Below, piece by piece: positions 41,975-49,553 of a stretch of DNA of 51,275 nt (its first letter is position 1; every line of letters starts with the position of its first letter). Made by a program: the position numbers and the translations under genes. A model generated the notes under the pieces. That model saw only the letters and a program-made list of their open reading frames with translations. It ran no database searches and was not told the origin of the DNA. The DNA is from a virus, in IMG/VR virus record IMGVR_UViG_3300050119_000272, positions 1 through 51,275 of that record. The stretch is one strand, 5' to 3'.

Positions 41975-43623
41975 CTTACGAACCCAAGACCGCACCCTGG
42001 AAGCATCAGGCCGAAATCTTTCCAACCTCGTCCCGGCTGCCGCTCTTCTTCTACCAATGGGAGCAACGGGTCGGGAAGACGAAGCCCGTCATCGACACCA
42101 TAGCCTTCTGGTATGAGCACCCGGCCGGCCATGTGATAGACGCTCTCCTCGTCGTGGCGATGCCCGGTGGCGTCCCTGCGAACTGGGTGACCGACGAGTT
42201 GCCCGCCCATCTCCCTGATCGCATTGACCGCATGATGATAGTATGGGACGCGAAGAAGACTAAAACCAAGGCGTTCCAGGGTTGGCTCGAAGCCCTCTTG
42301 AACTTCCACGGCCTCGCGGTCCTCGCCGTGAATGGTGAGGCGGTTACGACCAAGGCCTTCAACGACTTCGCCGTCAAGTTCCTCCGCCGCCGGCGTGTCC
42401 TCTTCGCCGCCGACGAGACCACGCTGATCATGAAGACGCCCGGGATCGCCCGGACCCGCGCGATGCACGCTTACGGACGGCTCCTCAACAAGGAGATCGC
42501 ACGCTCCCCTTTGGAGGCCCTAACCGATGATCGTGCGAAGGCGATCATCGGTGCCGGGCCCGGCGTCGTGATCAAAGCCATCATGGACGGCACCCCGGTC
42601 GGCGAGGGCCCTTTCGACCTCTACGCCCAGTGCATGTTTCTCAGCCACCGCATCCTCGGCTATACCAGCTTCTTTGCCTTCAAGAACCGCTACGCGAAGT
42701 TCACCAAGGGCTACCGCTTCGACCCTGTGAAACAACAGAAGGTCGAGTACCCGGTCCTTGAGGAGTACCAGCACCTCGACGAGCTGGCGACCCACCTCGC
42801 CCCCTGGTCCTCCCGCATCACCCGCAAAGACGCCTTCCCGAACATGCCCCCTCAAGTCATAATCCCAGTCAGGTTCGAGCTGACCGACGAGCAGCGCCGG
42901 GTATATGACAGCCTCCGCGACCAGTACGAGGCCGAGCTGCGCGACAAATCCATAGTTACCGCTTCCCATGTCCTCACCCGCCAGCTCAGGCTGCAACAGA
43001 TTGCATCAAACGTATGGCCGGGTGAGAAGGGCTACGCCATGTGCTCCTGCGACGGCGCCGGCTGCGAAATCTGCGACGGCGTCGGCGCCGTAGAGGTCCA
43101 GAGCAAACCCCGCATCATAGACCCGAAGCACGACGCCCGCCTGGAGTGCTTTGAGGACCAGCTTTCAAGAACATCAGAACCTTTTATTGTTTGGTGCCGC
43201 TTCACCCGCGACGTGGATCAGGTGCTCGCCGTCTGCGAAGCCAAGGGCGTAACGGCCGTCCGCTACGACGGTCTTGTATCCAAGGAGGACAAGGCTCTCA
43301 ATAAAGCCGCCTTCCAGTCCTCCACCGGTCCACAAGGTTTCATCGGCAACCCGACCTCCGGCGGCCGCGGCCTCACGCTCAAGCGCGCCAAAACCGTCTA
43401 TAATTACTCAGGCTTCTTCTCCCTCCTGACCTATCTCCAGGGCAACGACCGCGGTGAGGATGTCTCCCTCGATCAGACCAAGGGCGACCGCGGCACGGCG
43501 ATCGTGAACCTTCTTGCCATCGACAGTGTAGACGAGGACATCGACGAGGCCCACACCGTGAAGGGCTCCGTCGCCGACATGCTCCTGGCCCGCAGGGCCA
43601 GGGGGGAGCGGGTCTTCAGATGA
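41971..43623 (+). CDS. SNF2-like DEAD/H helicase-ATPase with zinc insertion
   Basis: 550 residues. FFYQWEQRVGKTK is the SNF2-type motif I, LLVVAMPGGVPANWVTDELP motif Ia, and LFAADETTLIMKTPGIART the DEAD-like motif II/III. WCRFTRDVDQVLAVCEAKG, YDGLVSKEDKALNKAAFQ, NPTSGGRGLTLKRAKTVYNY and QGNDRGEDV complete the C-terminal helicase lobe. An insertion with MCSCDGAGCEICDG (five cysteines) lies between the lobes. It likely remodels DNA or protein-DNA complexes in replication or recombination. Confidence 0.88.
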   Translation: MTYEPKTAPWKHQAEIFPTSSRLPLFFYQWEQRVGKTKPVIDTIAFWYEHPAGHVIDALLVVAMPGGVPANWVTDELPAHLPDRIDRMMIVWDAKKTKTKAFQGWLEALLNFHGLAVLAVNGEAVTTKAFNDFAVKFLRRRRVLFAADETTLIMKTPGIARTRAMHAYGRLLNKEIARSPLEALTDDRAKAIIGAGPGVVIKAIMDGTPVGEGPFDLYAQCMFLSHRILGYTSFFAFKNRYAKFTKGYRFDPVKQQKVEYPVLEEYQHLDELATHLAPWSSRITRKDAFPNMPPQVIIPVRFELTDEQRRVYDSLRDQYEAELRDKSIVTASHVLTRQLRLQQIASNVWPGEKGYAMCSCDGAGCEICDGVGAVEVQSKPRIIDPKHDARLECFEDQLSRTSEPFIVWCRFTRDVDQVLAVCEAKGVTAVRYDGLVSKEDKALNKAAFQSSTGPQGFIGNPTSGGRGLTLKRAKTVYNYSGFFSLLTYLQGNDRGEDVSLDQTKGDRGTAIVNLLAIDSVDEDIDEAHTVKGSVADMLLARRARGERVFR

Positions 43624-43967
43624 CCGGCATGACCGCCTTCACCCTTCAACGCTCGATCGAAAAGGCCCTTCTAGAAACCATCTCGAAGCCGATGAATATC
43701 AGGAACGACGCAGAGGGCCGTGAGGTTCTGTGCCGTGCTATAGAGGGCGTCATCCCGTCTTTGAAGAACGACTGGCGTGCCCACATCGAGCTAAGGCCGA
43801 AAGGTGAAGGTATTCTCTTCGTTCCTAAGGATAAGGAGGGTCTCCGCATCATAGAGATTTTTTATGATCTCCCAGAGGGGGTGTGCGTCAGCGTGGATGA
43901 AGATGGGTCCGTGACGATCAAACTTTCGGAAGCCATCACAGTCAAAATTCAGGCGGCTCTCCTATGA
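43620..43967 (+). CDS. Hypothetical protein
   Basis: 115 residues, ATGA-coupled to the SNF2 gene. Beta-rich C-terminal half (LRIIEIFYDLPEGVCVSVDEDG). Soluble, no known domain. Part of the run of small early genes. Confidence 0.7.
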   Translation: MTGMTAFTLQRSIEKALLETISKPMNIRNDAEGREVLCRAIEGVIPSLKNDWRAHIELRPKGEGILFVPKDKEGLRIIEIFYDLPEGVCVSVDEDGSVTIKLSEAITVKIQAALL

Positions 43968-44179
43968 GAGAGCCTGTCCTCGAATACCTCGACACCGGCG
44001 TGGCCCTCCCTCTAAGCCTCGTCCCCGTGCGCGACCTCATCGACATCGTAGCCGGCCGCGTGAGCTGGACGCCCGAGGCCTTCGAGACGGACCGCTCCGT
44101 CAGCGTCGCCATCGCGGCTCATTACCTTCGCGAGAAGACCGACAACACCTTCCTATCCGAACCAGGAGCCCTCCGATGA
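43964..44179 (+). CDS. Hypothetical protein
   Basis: 71 residues, coupled on both sides by 4-base overlaps. Mixed sequence (VPVRDLIDIVAGRVSWTPEA) without membrane segment. No family recognised. Confidence 0.65.
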   Translation: MREPVLEYLDTGVALPLSLVPVRDLIDIVAGRVSWTPEAFETDRSVSVAIAAHYLREKTDNTFLSEPGALR

Positions 44180-44532
44180 GCAACCCATCCCAGATACTCG
44201 CCGAACGCCTCATGAAGGAGAGCCCGCCGGGCTCCCTCGAGCACAACATGGCCCGCGAGGTCCTCGCCCGCCTGAAGAGGCAGGATGACGAAGCTCTCGT
44301 CCTCATTATGCCGCCGGAAGGCGACGGCTGGATCAAGTGGGAAGGCGGTACCACTCCACCTGATTTATACTCCGATGAAAAGGCCCCGCCTTATATGAAC
44401 GAACTCGTCCGCGTCGACGTCCGCTTCCGCTCCGGCCTCCTCCAGCCCGACCACGTCGCAGGCTGCTGGAGCTGGCGCCACGGTTCGCCGAACCCGGCCG
44501 GCGAGATCGTCTGGTATCGGAGGACGCCATGA
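44176..44532 (+). CDS. Hypothetical protein
   Basis: 118 residues. Helical N-terminus (LEHNMAREVLARLKRQDDE), then a tryptophan-rich beta-like part (GDGWIKWEGG, VAGCWSWRHGSP). No domain recognised. Coupled to its neighbours. Confidence 0.7.
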   Translation: MSNPSQILAERLMKESPPGSLEHNMAREVLARLKRQDDEALVLIMPPEGDGWIKWEGGTTPPDLYSDEKAPPYMNELVRVDVRFRSGLLQPDHVAGCWSWRHGSPNPAGEIVWYRRTP

Positions 44533-44711
44533 GGCTCGACGTCGGGTCCATCTTCGTCCTCGGCTGCATGGCTGCGGCCTTCGTCGGTGTCGGCTATATG
44601 GCCGTGACCATGCCGCAGTGCCCTCCGAACGCCTCGGCCTTCATCAACCGCTATCCGTTCCACGGCCCGCTCTGGTTCTGCGTCACGGTCGTCCCTCCGG
44701 TAAAGACATGA
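44529..44711 (+). CDS. Small membrane protein
   Basis: 60 residues with an N-terminal membrane helix (VGSIFVLGCMAAAFVGVGYM) and a short periplasmic-type domain with two further cysteines. Coupled by ATGA. No family recognised. Confidence 0.6.
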   Translation: MRLDVGSIFVLGCMAAAFVGVGYMAVTMPQCPPNASAFINRYPFHGPLWFCVTVVPPVKT

Positions 44712-44968
44712 CCTTCGACGACCTCCCGAAGGTGTCGCCGGGCCGCATCGTCGCTGGCCTGGTCGTTCTCTCCGCCTCGGTGGAGACCCGTTCGCACCCG
44801 TCGTCCAGCGATCACGTCGTCCTGGGCGTGTTCAACGATATGATCGAGATGGGCAAGGCGATGGGCTCCTACGAGAGGGCCTGTACCCATCGCGTCTCCT
44901 TCCGCCAGACGGAGGTGTCGGCGATAAACCAGCCGAATGAATCCTCCATGAGAAAGTTCGCATCATGA
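44708..44968 (+). CDS. Hypothetical protein
   Basis: 86 residues from ATG 44708, overlapping the previous stop by 4 bases. A soluble helix-rich protein (LGVFNDMIEMGKAMGSYERA). No family recognised. Confidence 0.65.
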   Translation: MTFDDLPKVSPGRIVAGLVVLSASVETRSHPSSSDHVVLGVFNDMIEMGKAMGSYERACTHRVSFRQTEVSAINQPNESSMRKFAS

Positions 44969-45294
44969 GCCGCGTATTCGTAGTCAATGAGCCAACGACT
45001 GATAGCGGCACCCGCACCATGGACATCTCGCCGGCCTCCGACCACGGCGAGCTAGTCTTCCTGAACCCCCCTGGTAATCCGCCTCATGATCTCACTCAAA
45101 ATATCGAAAGGATGAAGGAACTCCTCCGGGATTTCACCCCGCAGGATTTCCTTCTCCCCGTCGGTCACCCAATGCTTATCGCCTTGGCAGGAGCCATCGC
45201 AGCCCGCTCCTCCGGAGGGAAGATCGCCATGCTCCTCTGGAAGGGCCGTGATGCCTGCTATCGGCCAGTCGTAGCTGATATCGGTACACAGTAA
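44965..45294 (+). CDS. Hypothetical protein
   Basis: 109 residues, ATGA-coupled. The second half (LLPVGHPMLIALAGAIAARSSG) includes one hydrophobic helix, with YRPVVADIG at the end. No domain recognised. It closes the dense coupled cluster; the next gene has its own SD. Confidence 0.65.
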   Translation: MSRVFVVNEPTTDSGTRTMDISPASDHGELVFLNPPGNPPHDLTQNIERMKELLRDFTPQDFLLPVGHPMLIALAGAIAARSSGGKIAMLLWKGRDACYRPVVADIGTQ

Positions 45295-45305
45295 AGGAGG
45301 CCGGG

Positions 45306-45617
45306 ATGAAATTCGACGCTCAAGGCGAACAGATCAAGCCGCCGCGCAAGAATGGTGGCTATGTCTATTTCATGCGAGTGGATGGGCGCGGTCCGGTGAA
45401 GATCGGATTTTCCGTCAATGTCGCCCAGCGACTAAGCAACCACGGCGTCTCAAATTCCGGCAAGCCCGTGCTTGTTGCCTCTATGCACGGCACCAAGGCG
45501 ACAGAGAAGCGGCTGCACAATAAATACGGAGACCTTCACATCAAGGGCGAATGGTTCAAATATACTGGCGCGCTCAAAGCCTTTGTGGAAGCATTGCCAG
45601 AGACAGATTTGAAATAG
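45306..45617 (+). CDS. GIY-YIG family protein (T5orf172/MUG113-like)
   Basis: 103 residues behind AAAGGAGGCCGGG. YVYFMRVDGRGPVKIGFS, VNVAQRLSNHG and ATEKRLHNKYGDLHIKGEWF follow the T5orf172/MUG113 branch of GIY-YIG nucleases (YIY-x-IGxS core, then E..lH...). Less GC-rich than the flanking genes. Probably a small DNA-cutting enzyme or its derivative; a mobile origin is possible. Confidence 0.75.
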   Translation: MKFDAQGEQIKPPRKNGGYVYFMRVDGRGPVKIGFSVNVAQRLSNHGVSNSGKPVLVASMHGTKATEKRLHNKYGDLHIKGEWFKYTGALKAFVEALPETDLK

Positions 45618-45629
45618 AGGAGACTTTTC

Positions 45630-46004
45630 ATGCCGCACGAAACAGCAATGGCTCTGATCCGTCAGGAGCGTGACAGGCAGATCAAGGTCGAGGGCTGGAC
45701 GCGTGAGCATGACGATGAACACGATAACGGAGAAATGCTTCGCGCCGCCGTCATCTATCTTCATTGGGGCACCGATCGCCAGCAGCCGGTCATTGATGAC
45801 GAAACTGATCCGCGTGACGGGACGCCGGAAGGCTGGCCTTGGGATATGAAGTGGTGGAAGCCGAAGGATCGTGTCCGCAATCTCGAACGGGCGGGTGCTC
45901 TGTGTCTGGCGGAAAAAGACCGCCTTGCGCGCGCTGGCGGGTACTCGGGACACGTTGACCAGAAGTATGAATTGATCGTCGCTGCGCTTGACGCGGTTTT
46001 ATAG
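45630..46004 (+). CDS. Conserved phage protein of unknown function
   Basis: 124 residues. LIRQERDRQIKVEGWTREHD, NGEMLRAAVIYL, GWPWDMKWWKPKDRVRNLER and AGALCLAEKDRL form a pattern widely seen in phages of Gram-negative hosts. Helical, no known activity. Its own SD (AGAGGAG); same low-GC islet. Confidence 0.75.
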   Translation: MPHETAMALIRQERDRQIKVEGWTREHDDEHDNGEMLRAAVIYLHWGTDRQQPVIDDETDPRDGTPEGWPWDMKWWKPKDRVRNLERAGALCLAEKDRLARAGGYSGHVDQKYELIVAALDAVL

Positions 46005-46019
46005 GAAGGGAGGCGGGCC

Positions 46020-46241
46020 GTGCGTGATTATGAAGTTCACACCAGATGCAGAAAAACCGGCGCGTCGAAGGGCTATCGAAAGATTGCTGATCTCCCCACA
46101 CACGCGCTCTATTGGTTACGTGATTGTGACTGGAGCCGACCAGCGCCAATGGCGACCTCTCGCAACGAAGCCAGCCTTGAAGACATTCGTTCAAGAGTAT
46201 CTATCGAAATAACAGCACGCGCCATTGAGGGGCGCTTATAG
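46020..46241 (+). CDS. Hypothetical protein (GTG start)
   Basis: 73 residues from a GTG in the context GGGAGGCGGGCC-GTG, matching the starts at 46387 and 46612. ASKGYRKIADLPTHALYWLR suggests a small alpha/beta protein. An overlapping frame (45988-46212) is a weaker competitor. It is followed by the structured 146-base gap. Confidence 0.55.
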   Translation: MRDYEVHTRCRKTGASKGYRKIADLPTHALYWLRDCDWSRPAPMATSRNEASLEDIRSRVSIEITARAIEGRL

Positions 46242-46262
46242 CAACTGAAACATTTTGACATG

Positions 46263-46350
46263 GGCACACGGCGGCTTAGACCCAGAGATAACTTCATGCT
46301 CCGCCGTACCGGGATACAGAAGCAGGTCTAAACCCGGTGTACCGTGTGTC
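46263..46350 (+). promoter_or_regulatory. Structured leader RNA candidate: two hairpins with complementary loops, or alternative fold
   Basis: Hairpin A pairs 46268-46274 (ACGGCGG) with 46301-46307 (CCGCCGT). The adjacent hairpin B pairs 46308-46313 (ACCGGG) with 46333-46338 (CCCGGT). The loop of A holds TTAGACC (46276-46282) and the loop of B holds GGTCTAA (46325-46331), perfect 7-base complements. In an alternative fold, 46263-46271 pairs with 46342-46350 (CACACGG/CCGTGTG core) around the TTAGACC/GGTCTAA helix, excluding hairpin A. It lies 37 bases ahead of a GTG start. Confidence 0.55.
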
Positions 46351-46386
46351 TTTGTGAAAGTGGTTTACTAATGAAGGAGACGGGCC

Positions 46387-46599
46387 GTGGGTAAGATCAG
46401 GCTTGGCGTTACCGCACTCTCTCGACGCATCTTCGCTGGATACCCGAACAAAGCGGGTGACGGATTTAGAGGCGAGCGCCACGACGTAACTGGCGATGTT
46501 CTGAAAACTATCGCCGAGTACATCGGCATGGATCACGAAGAAACTGTCAATATAGACGGCAAGCCTGCATACACAATTACAGTCAAGAAAATCAGTTAA
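46387..46599 (+). CDS. Small conserved phage protein (GTG start)
   Basis: 70 residues behind AAGGAGACGGGCC-GTG. IRLGVTALSRRIFAGYPNKAG and ERHDVTGDVLKTIAEYIG, with NIDGKPAYTITVKKI at the end, resemble small conserved phage proteins of unknown role. The structured leader at 46263-46350 probably controls it. Confidence 0.65.
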   Translation: MGKIRLGVTALSRRIFAGYPNKAGDGFRGERHDVTGDVLKTIAEYIGMDHEETVNIDGKPAYTITVKKIS

Positions 46600-46611
46600 G
46601 GAGGCCCTGCC

Positions 46612-46863
46612 GTGACTTTGCTTGAACGTCTAAATGAGCGATGGGAACGGATGGACGGCGCTGCCGCAACCAAAATTGACCGCATCCTGAAAGATCGCCG
46701 TGAAGCCGCCGCTGAGATTGAGCATTTGCGCAGCGCATTGAAACTCGCGGCGGCCTACTGGTCCGACTATCACGTTCCTTGCGTCTACGAGGAATGGGAT
46801 AAAGATTGCGATTTATGTCCCGTCATTGGGGCGGTTCGCGCTGCTCTGGGAGATGATACATGA
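46612..46863 (+). CDS. Hypothetical coiled-coil protein
   Basis: 83 residues from GTG (GGAGGCCCTGCC-GTG). Helical N-terminal part (LERLNERWERMDGAAATKI, IEHLRSALKLAAAYW), with a C-terminal cysteine pair (DKDCDLCPV). No family recognised. Confidence 0.6.
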   Translation: MTLLERLNERWERMDGAAATKIDRILKDRREAAAEIEHLRSALKLAAAYWSDYHVPCVYEEWDKDCDLCPVIGAVRAALGDDT

Positions 46864-47063
46864 ATGCGCCAGACTCAATCTGCTTCTACGGCGAGGAACT
46901 TCAAACTCTCTGCGAATGGTTTGGCGTCGTGCAAGACCTCAACCCTGATTATCTGGAGAAGAAAGATTTTCTTATCGCCGCCCGGCTTTATGTCTGCGCC
47001 AACAGGCGAGTGACGAACGAAATGCGTGCGAAGCTGGAATTGTCCAGCCCAGCAACCGTGTAA
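46860..47063 (+). CDS. Hypothetical protein
   Basis: 67 residues coupled by ATGA. Helical, acidic (FYGEELQTLCEWFGVVQDLN). No family recognised. Last gene of the lower-GC islet. Confidence 0.6.
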   Translation: MNAPDSICFYGEELQTLCEWFGVVQDLNPDYLEKKDFLIAARLYVCANRRVTNEMRAKLELSSPATV

Positions 47064-47081
47064 CCGAGGAGCCTTTACTAG

Positions 47082-47366
47082 ATGACCCAACCACTGCCCG
47101 CCTCAGAGGCCTCACCAACCCCCTCCAAGAAGAAGGGGTTCGCGAAGGAGCGTCTGCGGTCCTTCGTCGACCGCATTGAGCGTCTCGATGAGGAGCGCGC
47201 CTCGCTCTCCGCCGACATCCGCGAGGTCTACACCGAGGCCAAGGGCGTGGGCTTTGACGCCCGCATCCTGCGTCAGGCCGTCCGTCTCCACAAGATGGAT
47301 AAGGCCGACTTCCAGGAGCAGGAGGCCATCCTTGACCTCTATCTGACCGCACTGGGGATGAGATGA
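47082..47366 (+). CDS. GapR-like (UPF0335/DUF2312) DNA-binding protein
   Basis: 94 residues. RLRSFVDRIERLDEERASLS, ADIREVYTEAKGVGFDARIL, RQAVRLHKM and EILDLYLTALGM-type sequence (here EAILDLYLTALGM) match GapR, the overtwisted-DNA-binding chromosome protein of alphaproteobacteria. It should bind the DNA ahead of polymerases and help topoisomerases; here it may support the phage's own topology system. Confidence 0.9.
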   Translation: MTQPLPASEASPTPSKKKGFAKERLRSFVDRIERLDEERASLSADIREVYTEAKGVGFDARILRQAVRLHKMDKADFQEQEAILDLYLTALGMR

Positions 47367-47680
47367 GCGACAAGGAGGTCTGCCAGTCCTACCACGCCAG
47401 GGTCTTGATGGGGGCTTGCCAGAACTGCGGCGGCTCCTACGAGCGCCACGTCGAGGTCCAGGTCGTCCACGTGACGAAGGCCGAGCTGGACGGCCTCCGC
47501 GAGTACGCCCCGAAGATGCAAGCCGTCCTAGCCAAGTTGAAGGACTCCTACGTTGAGCTGTCCAGCCCCGGCAGCGGGAAGGCCCTCGCGGACCTCTGCA
47601 TCGCTTCTGCGAAGCTGATCGCCGAGCAGGAGATGAAGGGCCTGATCAAAGTCAAACTTAAACAGGAGAACGGAGCATGA
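47363..47680 (+). CDS. Hypothetical protein with CxxC motif
   Basis: 105 residues, ATGA-coupled to the GapR-like gene. ACQNCGGSY forms a CxxC site, and the remainder is helical (YAPKMQAVLAKLKDSYVELS). No family recognised. Confidence 0.7.
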   Translation: MSDKEVCQSYHARVLMGACQNCGGSYERHVEVQVVHVTKAELDGLREYAPKMQAVLAKLKDSYVELSSPGSGKALADLCIASAKLIAEQEMKGLIKVKLKQENGA

Positions 47681-48300
47681 GTACCCACCTGCCGGAAGCC
47701 GATGTCGAGGCCACGCCGGCCGCATCAGACGCCCAGATCAAACGGGTTCGAGACCTGGCCGAGAAGGCTGTCCGGCTCGACGCGGACATCGCCGAAGCCA
47801 GCAAGGCCCTTGCCAAGCTCGGTGAGGAGCGCACGGCCATCGTCGAGTGTGATTTGGTGAACGCCATGGTCGAAGCCCGTCTGGAGACCTGGCCCATGGG
47901 CGGCGGGTTGGCCTTCGAGCTGGCCCTGGTGGTAGGGGCCTCCATCCCAAAGGACCGGCAGGACGAGGCCTTCGAGCGTCTGGAGAAGGACGGCCACGGG
48001 GACCTTATAAAGCGGAAGTTCACTATCCAGTTCGGCCGGGACGATCTTACCTGGGCGAAGAAGTTCTACAACGATTGCATGAAGCGGAAGAAGCCCCTTA
48101 ATATCGAGCAGAAGACATGGATTGAGCCGCAGACCTTTGGCGCCTTCGTCCGTGAGCAGTTGAAGGAGGCTGCGGCCCAGGGGAAGGACCCGGAGGACCT
48201 GGCGCCGTCCCTCCTGTACGGCGTCTACAAGAAGACCTACGCGAAGCTCGTCGCCCCCAAGGCGGCTAAGCCCCGCGCTGTCTCCGCGAGGGTCAAATGA
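47677..48300 (+). CDS. Hypothetical phage DNA-metabolism-region protein
   Basis: 207 residues. A coiled-coil start (EKAVRLDADIAEASKALAKL), then FTIQFGRDDLTWAKKFYNDC and IEPQTFGAFVREQLKEAA, and a basic C-terminus. No recognised domain. Gene order before the primase suggests a replication accessory role. Confidence 0.7.
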   Translation: MSTHLPEADVEATPAASDAQIKRVRDLAEKAVRLDADIAEASKALAKLGEERTAIVECDLVNAMVEARLETWPMGGGLAFELALVVGASIPKDRQDEAFERLEKDGHGDLIKRKFTIQFGRDDLTWAKKFYNDCMKRKKPLNIEQKTWIEPQTFGAFVREQLKEAAAQGKDPEDLAPSLLYGVYKKTYAKLVAPKAAKPRAVSARVK

Positions 48301-48482
48301 CCCGGGACGAGCTCAGGAAGATAATCGACCACGGAAACGCTGTCCTGGGAATGGCTAACGCCATCCCAACCAAGAAGCCTGCCGTCGACCACGATGAATC
48401 GGTATTCGATTCGGCCCTGGCGTGCTTCCTGAAGATTTACCCGGACTCGCCTCTCGCGAAGCTGGTAAAAGATTCCTCCTGA
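48297..48482 (+). CDS. Small hypothetical protein
   Basis: 61 residues, ATGA-coupled. LRKIIDHGNAVLGMANAIPT, FLKIYPDSPLAKLVKDS. Helical, no family recognised. Confidence 0.6.
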   Translation: MTRDELRKIIDHGNAVLGMANAIPTKKPAVDHDESVFDSALACFLKIYPDSPLAKLVKDSS

Positions 48483-48545
48483 CGGAGGAAGGCCGCGCAG
48501 CCGACAGGCGGCCATTCCTGCCGGCAGAAGAAGGAATGAAGAAAG

Positions 48546-49481
48546 ATGAACGCTCAGACAGACAAGAATAAGCCGAAGCCGGCCGAGGCTCCAAAGGGCG
48601 GCGATGTTGCCCTGCGTCAGACCGGGACCGATATGGCCGTGGCCGACTTCGGCTCCGACGCCGGCGCCGGCATGGAGAACGTCCAGGCGGGCGAGCTCAA
48701 GATACCCTTCTTGACCGCCCTCGACGCCAAGTCCCCGCAGTGCGCACCTCCGGCGCGAGGCGGCGTCCCCGGCGCGGTCCAGGGTATGATGATGAACAAA
48801 GGCACCGGCGAGCTTTACGACGGCGACGAGGCCGGCGGCGTCGTCTTCGTTCCTGTCCACCGCGACCACAACTACGTGGAGTTCACGCCGCAGAACCTCG
48901 GCGGCGGCTTCGTGGCGGTCCATTCCCCAGACGATCCGAAGATTCTGGAGATGAGGGCCAAGCAAGGCAAGTTCGGAAAACTGTACTCGGTCTTCCCGCC
49001 GAAGCGCGACGACCAGGGCAACGTGACCGAGGGCACCGAGATCATCGAGACCTATTACCTCTATGGCCTGGTCGTGGATCAGAACGGCGGCACCTCCGGC
49101 GTCATCGTTCCTTTCAAGTCCACCCAGATCGCCAAGTATCAGGCCTTCATGCAGCGGCAGACCTCGTTCAAGTACAAGGACTCGAAGAGCACGGACGAGA
49201 ACCCCCTGCCCCCGGTCCAGCCGCCGATCTACGCCCATCGGTGGCGCCTCAGCACGGTGCCTGAGAATAAGAAGACCTTCAACTGGTGGGGCTGGACGCT
49301 CTCGCTCGCCGAGAAGGAGGCCGACGGCCGCGAGTCCCCTTACTTCAAGAGCCTCATTCCGACAAGTTCGCAGCTCTATAAGGACGCCCAGAAGTTCCGC
49401 GAGATGATCGTAGGCGGAGCGGCAAAGGCTGACTTCAAGCAGCAGTCGAACGAAGAGCCCAAAGAAGAAGTCCCGATGTAA
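48546..49481 (+). CDS. Conserved phage protein, possible ssDNA-binding role
   Basis: 311 residues. After a low-complexity N-terminus come KIPFLTALDAKSPQC, NKGTGELYDGDEAGGVVFVP and VPFKSTQIAKYQAFMQRQ, with an acidic tail (QQSNEEPKEEVPM). Such an N-terminal OB-type body with an acidic tail and its place before the primase fit a single-strand DNA-binding or recombination mediator protein, but the assignment is inference. Own SD and a strong terminator after it suggest high expression. Confidence 0.6.
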   Translation: MNAQTDKNKPKPAEAPKGGDVALRQTGTDMAVADFGSDAGAGMENVQAGELKIPFLTALDAKSPQCAPPARGGVPGAVQGMMMNKGTGELYDGDEAGGVVFVPVHRDHNYVEFTPQNLGGGFVAVHSPDDPKILEMRAKQGKFGKLYSVFPPKRDDQGNVTEGTEIIETYYLYGLVVDQNGGTSGVIVPFKSTQIAKYQAFMQRQTSFKYKDSKSTDENPLPPVQPPIYAHRWRLSTVPENKKTFNWWGWTLSLAEKEADGRESPYFKSLIPTSSQLYKDAQKFREMIVGGAAKADFKQQSNEEPKEEVPM

Positions 49482-49490
49482 CTCAGACAA

Positions 49491-49527
49491 GAAGGGAACG
49501 GGTGATGAGCCCGTTCCCTTCTTCTTT
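49491..49527 (+). terminator. Rho-independent terminator
   Basis: GAAGGGAACGGG (49491-49502) pairs perfectly over 12 bases with CCCGTTCCCTTC (49510-49521), with a 7-base loop and the U-rich tail TTCTTTC. It follows the putative ssDNA-binding gene and reduces transcription into the primase gene. Confidence 0.88.
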
Positions 49528-49553
49528 CAGCGTCTCATAGGGATTCTATCGGG

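Noticed and set aside
45988-46212. Alternative 74-codon plus-strand frame
   Set aside because: It overlaps the 46020 gene in another frame; the GGAG...GCC-GTG context of 46020 matches neighbouring starts, whereas this one starts inside the previous gene without a clear SD.
46255-46260. Perfect TTGACA -35 hexamer
   Set aside because: No acceptable -10 hexamer occurs at 15-19 bases downstream; the bases belong next to the structured element.
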